Assembly (NCBI GenBank): GCA_001399705.1
Contig: LJCR01000127.1
Coordinates: forward strand, 1 to 6,604
Direction of reading: 5' to 3'
DNA from: Kouleothrix aurantiaca
GTDB lineage: Bacteria > Chloroflexota > Chloroflexia > Chloroflexales > Roseiflexaceae
Length of the DNA: 6,604 nt
Shown here: positions 1 to 4,892 of the stretch, in pieces
Numbering within the stretch: the first letter of the stretch is position 1
How the letters are laid out: every line of letters starts with the position of its first letter
Notes under the pieces: model-generated
Database searches by the model: none
Seen by the model: only the letters and a program-made list of their open reading frames with translations
Told to the model about the DNA's origin: nothing
Translations under genes and position numbers: made by a program

Positions 1-245
1 ATGCTGGGCAGCGCGGTCAGCTCCAGCATGCCCACAGACTTCCAGCCCAGTTCGACCATCGGGCTCCGTGGCTCTTGCCCGGCGATGAACTTCCAGGCCT
101 GATGTGGGCTGACCATGCGGTGCCCGTACGACGACGTGGGGATACACAGCGCGTTGCACTCGGCAATCGGTTTGCCCAGCAGGTCGAGCAGCGCGGTGTG
201 GATGCTCGGGTTCGCGATGCCAGCCGAGGTCAGGAGATACTTCAC
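1..245 (-). CDS. Peptidase E-like (S51 family) type 1 glutamine-amidotransferase-like protein, N-terminal part
   Basis: This partial gene runs off the left edge, so only the first 81 codons are present. Translation from a GTG at 245 begins MKYLLTSAGIANPSIHTALL and continues through LCIPTSSYGH, FIAGQEPRSPM and LGWKSVGMLELTALPS. That is the usual N-terminal pattern of peptidase E-like proteins (dipeptidase E, MEROPS S51) with a class I glutamine-amidotransferase-like fold. Known relatives are cytoplasmic and cleave N-terminal aspartyl dipeptides, but many family members have no tested substrate. The catalytic Ser/His part would lie outside the window, so activity cannot be judged. The GTG start is supported by AAGGAG (253-258, read on the minus strand) 7 bases upstream and by the family N-terminus. 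It starts 13 bases after the stop of the flavin-binding protein gene, so co-transcription is likely. The family call is firm; the substrate is unknown. Confidence 0.85.
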   Translation of the reverse strand, partial: MKYLLTSAGIANPSIHTALLDLLGKPIAECNALCIPTSSYGHRMVSPHQAWKFIAGQEPRSPMVELGWKSVGMLELTALPS

Positions 246-258
246 AATGCCGCTCCTT

Positions 259-774
259 CTAAAACTGCCAGCGCGTCTGGCTGAACGTCGCGCCCTTGCC
301 GAAGCCAAACGCGGCGGCTGGCGCGACGGCAAACACCAGCGCGACGTTGCCTTCCTGCCCCGTGAATGCTTGCTCCTGCACATCGAAATGCCACTCCGCG
401 CCATACTTCTGCTCGTAGCGCTCGGCAATGCGCTGGAGCGTGGCGGTGTCGGTCACGCGCACGGCGTCGCCCTCCAGCACGAGGTCGAGGCCATCTTCGT
501 GCATGGTGTTGCGCCCGGTGGTCAGGGTGACGTGCGCGTTTGCGCCGATGTTCCTGGCCTTGCGCTCGTGCGCGCCGGTGCAGAAATGGAGCGCGCCGTC
601 GAGCCAGACCGCGATCAGCGGCGTGACGTGCGGGCGACCGTCGGGGCGCACGGTCGAGAGCCAGAAGATTTCCGCACTGTCGAGCATCTTTTCGGCATCG
701 TTCCAGGGCGTCGCGGTCGCATTTGGGCTGCTATACTCGTGATCGATTGAGGTGTTCGGGGATCGCTGCGTCAT
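259..774 (-). CDS. Pyridoxamine 5'-phosphate oxidase-like (PPOX/FDOR split-barrel) protein
   Basis: A 171-residue protein of the PNPOx-like split-beta-barrel superfamily, whose cytoplasmic members bind FMN, F420 or haem and act as oxidoreductases. The N-terminal 25 residues are polar and probably disordered. The core starts at about residue 28, with the classic stretch FWLSTVRPDGRPHVTPLIAVW (37-57), then LHFCTGAHERKARNI (62-76) and VTLTTG (82-87), and ends with FGFGKGATFSQTRWQF (156-171), a typical C-terminus of small PPOX-class proteins. Residues 37-57 match the cofactor-phosphate-contacting segment of the family. Whether it uses FMN or F420 cannot be told by eye. The start at 774 is chosen for AAGGAG (782-787) 7 bases upstream. 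An in-frame extension to 1038 is open but would overlap the neighbouring YCII gene in another frame and adds no family sequence. It is the sixth gene of the minus-strand row. Confidence 0.88.
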   Translation of the reverse strand: MTQRSPNTSIDHEYSSPNATATPWNDAEKMLDSAEIFWLSTVRPDGRPHVTPLIAVWLDGALHFCTGAHERKARNIGANAHVTLTTGRNTMHEDGLDLVLEGDAVRVTDTATLQRIAERYEQKYGAEWHFDVQEQAFTGQEGNVALVFAVAPAAAFGFGKGATFSQTRWQF

Positions 775-826
775 TGCAAAGCTCCTTGATTTTCGCCACA
801 AAGACACGGGGCGCGAAACTCCGGCC

Positions 827-1168
827 TCAGGACTCTGGATCAAACTGGAACACGCGAAGCTCCTGATCACAGCGACACGCTTTCGCGATACGTGCGGCCC
901 ATTCGACGGCTTCCTCCCTTGAAGGCAGCTCAAGGACGGTGAAACCACCATCGAGCGGAGGCGCCCACGGGTAGCCGCCCTCAGCGGCTGAGCCATTGGC
1001 CGAAACGAGAACGGGCGGCACCGTTTCATCAATTCCACCGCCGAAGACGTAGACGCCCGCTTCTTTCGTCTCGCGGATCACGGCACGCGCGTCTCGGCCC
1101 ACCGCCTCCCACTCGCCGTCGGGCACCTTCATTGCAGCACTGGGGAATGAAATGAGATACTTTGCCAT
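827..1168 (-). CDS. YCII-related (DGPF-type) small protein
   Basis: A 113-residue protein of the YCII-related/DGPF family, a small dimeric alpha/beta ferredoxin-like fold. It begins MAKYLISFPSAAM, then shows AGVYVFGGGIDETVPPVL (37-54), GGYPWAPPLDGGFTVLELPS (64-83) and the helix EEAVEWAARIAKAC (85-98). The pattern 'hydrophobic strand, GGFTVLELPSREEA' is the family hallmark. Such proteins are often annotated as transcription initiation protein or dehydrase-like. A few YCII relatives have a His-Asp pair implicated in catalysis, which I do not see clearly here, so no reaction is proposed. The start at 1168 is supported by AAGGA (1177-1181) 8 bases upstream. A longer reading frame to 1633 is rejected because it runs antiparallel-frame through the reductase gene. 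It sits 50 bases after the RibD_C-type reductase and 52 bases before the PPOX gene. Confidence 0.87.
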   Translation of the reverse strand: MAKYLISFPSAAMKVPDGEWEAVGRDARAVIRETKEAGVYVFGGGIDETVPPVLVSANGSAAEGGYPWAPPLDGGFTVLELPSREEAVEWAARIAKACRCDQELRVFQFDPES

Positions 1169-1218
1169 GATTAGTTTCCTTTCAGAATGTTGCGGTTCGT
1201 GATACCGGCCCTGCCGAA

Positions 1219-1806
1219 CTACTTTACCACCCGAAAGCGCAGGTGCGTTACGTCGGGCGTGTCGACCACTTCCAGCTTTTCGAGCTGGATCGGCTCTGGG
1301 CCGAGCTTGTCGAACAGGCGAATGCCCGCGCCGAGCAGCACCGGCACCTGGTGCAGAATAATCTCGTCGATCAGGCCGGCGCGAAAGGCCTGCTGCACGA
1401 TCTGCGTGCCGCCGACACCCACGGTTTTCGCGCCCGCCACGGCCTGCGCCTGCGCGATTGCTTGCGGCACGCCCTCGGTGACAAACGTGAATGGCGAGTC
1501 GGGGCGGGTCCATTCCGCTGGCGGCGTGTGCGTGACGACGAACATCGGCAGGCCCATGATCGCTTTGCCGCCCCACGCGCCCGAAACATCGAAGTCGCGC
1601 CGGCCAGTGACGATCGCGCCGGCCTGCGACCATGTTTTCTGCAAAAAATCGGCGCTGGCGCGCGAGAGCCTGAACGGCGGAGCGCCCTCAATCGAGAGTT
1701 CAACGTCGCCGCTGTTGTACCAGCCGAAAATCTGGCTGATATCGTCGTTCGGCCCGGCGATGAAGCCGTCCAGCGAGATCGTGAACTCAATCGAAGTTGT
1801 GCCCAT
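1219..1806 (-). CDS. Dihydrofolate reductase family protein (RibD C-terminal-like oxidoreductase)
   Basis: A 195-residue protein of the RibD_C/DHFR-like superfamily, which uses NAD(P)H to reduce pterin- or flavin-precursor-like substrates. Visible family signatures are the N-terminal strand and loop FTISLDGFIAGPNDD (8-22), the segment IVTGRRDFD (65-73), MFVVTHTPP (88-96), and the very typical nucleotide-binding part KTVGVGGTQIVQQAFRAGLI (127-146), followed by DEIILHQVPVLLGAGIRLFD (147-166). The length suits a stand-alone RibD_C protein. It is not a true folate-pathway DHFR or a full RibD, because no deaminase domain is present; the physiological substrate is unknown. The start at 1806 has AAAGGAG (1814-1820) 7 bases upstream, and the preceding DUF2277 gene ends only 20 bases before it, so the two are almost surely one transcript. 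An NAD(P)H enzyme next to a flavin/F420-type PPOX protein points to a redox role for the cluster; this is inference. Confidence 0.9.
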   Translation of the reverse strand: MGTTSIEFTISLDGFIAGPNDDISQIFGWYNSGDVELSIEGAPPFRLSRASADFLQKTWSQAGAIVTGRRDFDVSGAWGGKAIMGLPMFVVTHTPPAEWTRPDSPFTFVTEGVPQAIAQAQAVAGAKTVGVGGTQIVQQAFRAGLIDEIILHQVPVLLGAGIRLFDKLGPEPIQLEKLEVVDTPDVTHLRFRVVK

Positions 1807-1826
1807 GCGTTTGCTCCTTTCGCTCG

Positions 1827-2096
1827 CTACCTGGGGAAACGCTGCGCCGAACGTTCGCGTGCCTTGGCAGCCTCTTCCTCGCGGTTCTTCGGCGTGGCGT
1901 TGGTCTCAAGCTCGGCCAGCAGCGTGCGCGCGGTGGCGGCGATCTCATCGACGGCAGCGTTGAACGCGGCTTCGTTGGCCTTCGACGGCGCGGTGAAGCC
2001 GCTGATCTTGCGCACGAACTGAAGGGCGGCGGCGCGCACCTCGTCCTCGCTGGCGGGCGGCTCGAAGTTGAACAGCGGCTTGATATTGCGGCACAT
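1827..2096 (-). CDS. DUF2277 family protein
   Basis: An 89-residue protein that begins MCRNIKPLFNFEPPASEDEV and continues with AALQFVRKISGFTAPSKANE (28-47), an alanine-rich helix (48-66) and a charged tail with RNREEEAAKARE-like content. The start MCRNIK-LFNFEPPA and the block LQFVRK-SGF--PSKANE are diagnostic for DUF2277, a small family with no established function. The N-terminal Cys-Arg-Asn and the basic/acidic helices suggest a compact helical protein, without catalytic residues that I can name. The start at 2096 is chosen because the family begins at MCRN and because AAAGGG (2103-2108) lies 6 bases upstream. An upstream in-frame ATG at 2165 would translate the palindromic repeat and is rejected. 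It is followed 20 bases later by the RibD_C-type reductase. Confidence 0.88.
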   Translation of the reverse strand: MCRNIKPLFNFEPPASEDEVRAAALQFVRKISGFTAPSKANEAAFNAAVDEIAATARTLLAELETNATPKNREEEAAKARERSAQRFPR

Positions 2097-2135
2097 CCTC
2101 GTCCCTTTCGTTTCTGCTCTTATTTGATCTACCGG

Positions 2136-2178
2136 CAGATGACGCAGAATTTGCGTCCCCTGCAATCTGCGTCATCTG
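2136..2178. repeat. Long palindromic hairpin, dispersed-repeat-like
   Basis: Two perfect 13-base arms, CAGATGACGCAGA (2136-2148) and TCTGCGTCATCTG (2166-2178), face each other. Inside them TTGC (2151-2154) can pair with GCAA (2162-2165), leaving a two-base bulge and a 7-base loop, so RNA of either strand could fold into a stem of about 17 bp. There is no T-run on either side, so it does not look like an intrinsic terminator. The core resembles the CAGATTACGCAGAT-type palindromes that I recall as dispersed intergenic repeats in several GC-rich environmental phyla; copy number cannot be checked here. It fills the gap between the serine hydrolase and DUF2277 and could act as an mRNA-stabilising or processing site that divides the row into two expression segments. 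Confidence 0.7.
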
Positions 2179-2191
2179 TGGATAATTTGGT

Positions 2192-3391
2192 TTAATCATC
2201 AATCGCGGCGTAGGCCGATGTCCAGAAGTCGTTCATGATCAACGGCCCGCTTGGCGAGTTCCAGGCGACCTGTGTCATCAGGATGCCGATCATGTCCTCG
2301 GCGGGGTCGGTGTAGCCCGACGTGCCAAGCCCGCCGTCCCAGCCAAAACGACCCGGAACCGACCAGTTGCTGGTACGCTTTGTGTAGACGGCCATGCCCA
2401 ATCCCCAGCTGCTGTTGTCGCGGAAGAAGATCTCCGCATCTTCGCGCTGCTCGGGCAGAAGCTGGTCGGTCGTCATGACCTCGACCGTGGGCCGCGCCAG
2501 AATACGCGTGTCGCCAAGTTTGCCCTTGCCGAGCATCATCTGGCAGAAGCGCAAGTAGTCGTCCGCCGTCGAAACCAGGCCGCCCGCACCGGACTCGAAC
2601 GCTGGCGCGCTGGCCCACTGACCGTCTTCGGCGGGGTCGTAGACGTTGAGCCTGCCGGTTTCGGCATCAGCCTCGTAGCTCGTCGCAAAGCGGCTACGCT
2701 TGTTGGGCGGCACGAAAAAGCCGGTGTCCTGCATGCCCAGCGGCGCGAAGATCCGCTCCTGAAGGAAATCACCGAACGATTGGCCCGACGCGCGGGCGAT
2801 CAGCACGCCCAGCACATCCGCGCCAACATTGTACAGCCAGCGTTCGCCCGGCTGGTAGAGCAGCGGCAGGGTCCCCAGGTTGCGCATCCACTCATCGGGG
2901 CGGGGCGTTTTCTGTGGTTGCGGTGGCCCATCGCCGCCGATGTGTAATTTGGCAATGTGCTGTTGGATCGGGTAGGTTCCCGGCATCGCCATCACGCTGC
3001 CGAAGCCGAAGCGAAACGTCAGCAGGTCGCGCAGGGTGATTGGACGGTTCGCCGGAACTGTGTCATCCAGCTGGCTGCCCAGGCTGCGCAGTACGCGCCG
3101 ATCTGCAAGTTCAGGCAAAATCTCGTCAACTGGATCGTCCAGCCGCAGTTTGCACTCTTCCGCCAGAATCATCGCCGCAACGGCGGTGATCGGCTTGCTC
3201 AGCGAGGCGATGCGGAAGATGGTGTCGCGCCGCATCGCTTCGCCGCCGATAGCCTTCGCGCCAATGGTGTCGGCCACAATTTCGCCGTGGCGCGCCAGCA
3301 GCGTGACGACGCCCGGCACCGCACCGCTTTCAACATAGCCGGCCATGATGTCGTGCATGCGGTCGAGGCGCGGCTTGGAAAAGCTGCTCAC
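2192..3391 (-). CDS. Serine hydrolase, class C beta-lactamase-like (penicillin-binding-protein-like esterase/peptidase)
   Basis: A 399-residue protein of the beta-lactamase/serine-hydrolase family that includes EstB-like esterases, DD-peptidase-like enzymes and class C beta-lactamases. The nucleophile motif is FRIASLSKPITA, with Ser63-Leu-Ser-Lys66 as the S-x-x-K tetrad. The second motif is in PGERWLYNVGADVLG, with Tyr187 the likely base. PLGMQDTGFFVP (217-228) and the C-terminal GWDGGLGTSGYTDP (350-363) are typical of the family, the latter replacing the KTG motif of true beta-lactamases. No signal peptide or membrane segment is seen, so a cytoplasmic hydrolase is more likely than an antibiotic resistance enzyme. 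GTG at 3391 is preferred as start because it overlaps the upstream stop (GTGA, 3391-3388), implying translational coupling. ATG at 3358 is the alternative but has no ribosome binding site. An open extension to 3475 lies within the upstream gene and is rejected. The substrate is unknown. Confidence 0.9.
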   Translation of the reverse strand: MSSFSKPRLDRMHDIMAGYVESGAVPGVVTLLARHGEIVADTIGAKAIGGEAMRRDTIFRIASLSKPITAVAAMILAEECKLRLDDPVDEILPELADRRVLRSLGSQLDDTVPANRPITLRDLLTFRFGFGSVMAMPGTYPIQQHIAKLHIGGDGPPQPQKTPRPDEWMRNLGTLPLLYQPGERWLYNVGADVLGVLIARASGQSFGDFLQERIFAPLGMQDTGFFVPPNKRSRFATSYEADAETGRLNVYDPAEDGQWASAPAFESGAGGLVSTADDYLRFCQMMLGKGKLGDTRILARPTVEVMTTDQLLPEQREDAEIFFRDNSSWGLGMAVYTKRTSNWSVPGRFGWDGGLGTSGYTDPAEDMIGILMTQVAWNSPSGPLIMNDFWTSAYAAIDD

Positions 3392-4062
3392 GACAGCTGC
3401 TCTTGCGTATACTCGTCGTGGCGGCGCAGCCAGCCCTGCGGCTCGTCGTTGGCGCGGCCTGCCGGCTTCTCCCATTCTTCCTGGCGCCCCAATGCGGTGA
3501 AGTCGAGCAGGCTGTAGGTACTGCCGGTGATATCGGTGCCGCGCCCGGTGGTCGAATAGGTGTGATAGACCACGTCGCCGTCGCGCAAAAAGGCGCTCAG
3601 CATCGAAACCTCGCCATCCGTGGTCGCCTCGAAATCGTAGTTGAAATCGCTATCGTATGAAGAATACCACGGCACATCCCAGCCCATGCGCTCCTTGTAG
3701 GCTTCGAGCTTTGCCAGCGGCGCGCGCGAGACAAGCACAAACGAGGTGTTGCGGGCGTAGAGGTGCCGCAGATCGCCGATGTTGTCGACCTGGTACGAGC
3801 AGCCCATGCAGCCCGCGTCCCAGTCCGGCGCGAACATGAAGTGGTAGATGATCAGCTGCCGCCGCCCGCCAAACAGGTCGCGCAGGCTGGCCGGGCCGTT
3901 TGGCCCCTGGAAGGTGTATTGCTTCGCGACTTCGACCATTGGCAGCTCGCGGCGCTCGGTATTCATCGCGTCGTAGGCGCGGGTCAGCGCTTTTTCTTTC
4001 ACCAGCAGCGCCTGGCGCGCCGCGCGCCATTCCTCGCGCGAAACAACAGTGGGCAGGCTCAT
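3388..4062 (-). CDS. DUF899 family thioredoxin-like protein
   Basis: A 224-residue protein of the DUF899 family, described as having a thioredoxin-like fold. Recognisable parts are the N-terminal helix with REEWRAARQALLVKEKALTR (9-28), RRELPMVEVAKQYTF (37-51), FGGRRQLIIYHFMFAPDWDA (64-83), and GCMGCSYQVDNIGDL (84-98) with a C-x-x-C pair at Cys85 and Cys88. Also typical are FVLVSRAPLAKLEAYKERMGW, the acidic/aromatic stretch YSSYDSDFNYDF, and a C-terminal VYHTYSTTGRGTD segment. The position of the CxxC after the first strand and before a helix is where redox-active thioredoxin-like proteins have theirs, so a thiol-redox role is plausible but unproven for the family. The start at 4062 has AGAGG (4069-4073) 6 bases upstream. 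It is the first gene of the minus-strand row, directly behind the strong promoter at 4126-4154, with a leader of about 57 bases. Its stop overlaps the start of the serine hydrolase. Confidence 0.92.
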   Translation of the reverse strand: MSLPTVVSREEWRAARQALLVKEKALTRAYDAMNTERRELPMVEVAKQYTFQGPNGPASLRDLFGGRRQLIIYHFMFAPDWDAGCMGCSYQVDNIGDLRHLYARNTSFVLVSRAPLAKLEAYKERMGWDVPWYSSYDSDFNYDFEATTDGEVSMLSAFLRDGDVVYHTYSTTGRGTDITGSTYSLLDFTALGRQEEWEKPAGRANDEPQGWLRRHDEYTQEQLS

Positions 4063-4116
4063 GGGGTGCCTCTTTCTCTTCCAAAGCGGCTGTGAGGAGG
4101 GCGATATAGCACAATC

Positions 4117-4135
4117 GTTCTATATATTATAAAAC
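4117..4135. promoter_or_regulatory. 19-bp imperfect palindrome, candidate operator
   Basis: Read on the minus strand this is GTTTTATAATATATAGAAC. Seven of nine symmetric pairs match around the central base, with outer GTT/AAC arms and inner TATA/TATA. It covers the -10 box and the expected transcription start of the promoter that drives the DUF899 row, which is where a repressor would act. The HxlR-type regulator gene is divergent and adjacent, and winged-helix dimers of that family bind short inverted repeats in such gaps. AT-rich sequence readily forms chance palindromes, so this is a candidate only. Confidence 0.35.
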
Positions 4136-4154
4136 TCCTACTTCAAAAAGTCAA
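4126..4154 (-). promoter_or_regulatory. Sigma-70-type promoter for the seven-gene minus-strand row
   Basis: On the minus strand the -35 box TTGACT (4154-4149, 5 of 6 consensus) and the -10 box TATAAT (4131-4126, 6 of 6) are separated by exactly 17 bases. Transcription would start near 4119, giving a leader of about 57 bases before the DUF899 start at 4062. This is by far the best promoter match I see in the window and lies in its most AT-rich stretch. The spacer and -35 also contain ACTT-TTTG-AAGT, a small dyad. Confidence 0.75.
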
Positions 4155-4170
4155 GTTTAGGGTTCAGAAA

Positions 4171-4199
4171 TTGCACTTCGCACTTTTCTCAGCTATACT
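4171..4199 (+). promoter_or_regulatory. Probable promoter of the HxlR-type regulator, giving a leaderless mRNA
   Basis: A good -10 box TATACT (4194-4199, 5 of 6) stands 17 bases after a weak -35 box TTGCAC (4171-4176). Transcription would begin about 4206, beside the two candidate ATG codons at 4203 and 4209. No Shine-Dalgarno sequence precedes either ATG, unlike nearly every other gene here, so translation from a leaderless message is likely. A direct repeat GCACTT at 4173-4178 and 4180-4185 overlaps the -35 region and might be a binding site. The assignment rests on the -10 box and spacing; the -35 box alone would not be convincing. Confidence 0.5.
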
Positions 4200-4202
4200 A
4201 TT

Positions 4203-4877
4203 ATGGTTATGAAAACCAAAAGCTACAACCAGTACTGCGGCCTTGCCTATGCCCTTGACGTCGTTGGCGAGCGCTGGACGATTCTGATCATCCGTGAGCT
4301 TGTGGCCGGGCCGCGCCGCTTCAAGGATCTGCTGGCTGGCCTGCCCGAGATCAGCACCAATCTGCTGTCCGATCGCTTGAAGCACCTGGAGCAGCAAGGC
4401 GTGATCCATCGGCGCACGCTGCCGCCGCCGGCCGGCTCGACGGTGTATGAGCTGACCAAGCTGGGGCGCGGGCTGGAACCAATGCTGATTGAGCTGGGGA
4501 AATGGGGCAGCCAGTTTGTGCCGGAAACGCCAGGCGACGCGGCGGTGCTGCACGTCGGCTCGTATGCGCTGACGCTAAAGACGTTTTTTCGGCCCGAGCT
4601 GGCGCGGGGGCTGGATGAGACCTACGCGCTCCAGATCGACGGCGAGGTGTTGCAGGTGCGCATTCACGACGGCGCGCTCGACGTCGGGCCGGGCGACCCG
4701 CGCAGCGCCGCCATGATTCTGCGCACCGACATGCCAACCTACCTGGCGCTGCTGGCCGGCAAGATCGCGCCCGGCGAAGCGCTGGCGCAAGGGCTGATAG
4801 GGGTGGAAGGTAATGAGGAAGCGCTCGAACGCTTTCTGGGCATTTGTGGTATTCCCGCCAGCGCCGGGCCGGCGTAG
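4203..4877 (+). CDS. HxlR-type winged-helix transcriptional regulator with SCP2-like C-terminal domain
   Basis: A 224-residue cytoplasmic DNA-binding protein. Residues 8-105 form an HxlR winged helix: YNQYCGLAYALDVVGERWTI with the N-terminal Cys12 conserved in the family, LIIRELVAGPRRFKDLLAGL (28-47), the recognition-helix part ISTNLLSDRLKHLEQQGVI (50-68), and the wing RRTLPPPAGSTVYELTKLG (70-88). Residues of about 117-215 resemble the SCP2 sterol-carrier-like domain found in a subset of these regulators, suggesting a small hydrophobic ligand; this is inference. It is transcribed divergently from the DUF899 row across a 140-base AT-rich gap and probably controls it. The start is uncertain: ATG 4203 gives the longest product, but ATG 4209 (MKTKSYNQ) better fits the predicted transcription start, and neither has a ribosome binding site. 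Cys12 might allow redox sensing, as in HypR/YodB-like relatives, but this is not shown here. Confidence 0.92.
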   Translation: MVMKTKSYNQYCGLAYALDVVGERWTILIIRELVAGPRRFKDLLAGLPEISTNLLSDRLKHLEQQGVIHRRTLPPPAGSTVYELTKLGRGLEPMLIELGKWGSQFVPETPGDAAVLHVGSYALTLKTFFRPELARGLDETYALQIDGEVLQVRIHDGALDVGPGDPRSAAMILRTDMPTYLALLAGKIAPGEALAQGLIGVEGNEEALERFLGICGIPASAGPA

Positions 4878-4892
4878 CACCCGGCCTATCTG

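Noticed and set aside
115..750. Long plus-strand open frame opposite the PPOX and peptidase E genes
   Set aside because: It is antisense to two well-recognised genes, has no family resemblance and no ribosome binding site; in GC-rich DNA the opposite strand is often open.
259..1038. N-terminal extension of the PPOX gene to 1038
   Set aside because: It would run through the YCII gene in another frame, adds no family sequence, and a proper AAGGAG site lies just before 774.
827..1633. N-terminal extension of the YCII gene to 1633
   Set aside because: It would overlap most of the reductase gene; the family N-terminus and a ribosome binding site support 1168.
1187..2022. Overlapping plus-strand open frames opposite the reductase and DUF2277 genes
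   Set aside because: Composition-driven shadows of confident minus-strand genes; the translations are rich in Arg, Ala and Ser without domains.
1827..2165. DUF2277 start at 2165
   Set aside because: The extra residues are translated from the palindromic repeat; family start and ribosome binding site point to 2096.
2136..2190. Intrinsic terminator after the serine hydrolase
   Set aside because: The hairpin is strong, but on the minus strand it is followed by CCGGTAGATC, without the T-run needed for intrinsic termination.
2192..3391. Antibiotic-resistance class C beta-lactamase
   Set aside because: No signal peptide, no KTG motif and closer resemblance to cytoplasmic esterase-like serine hydrolases.
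4867..4886. GC hairpin GGCCGG/CCGGCC with an 8-base loop at the convergent gene ends, as a terminator
   Set aside because: The stem overlaps the regulator stop codon and no T-run follows on either strand; such 6-bp GC pairings are common by chance in this DNA.
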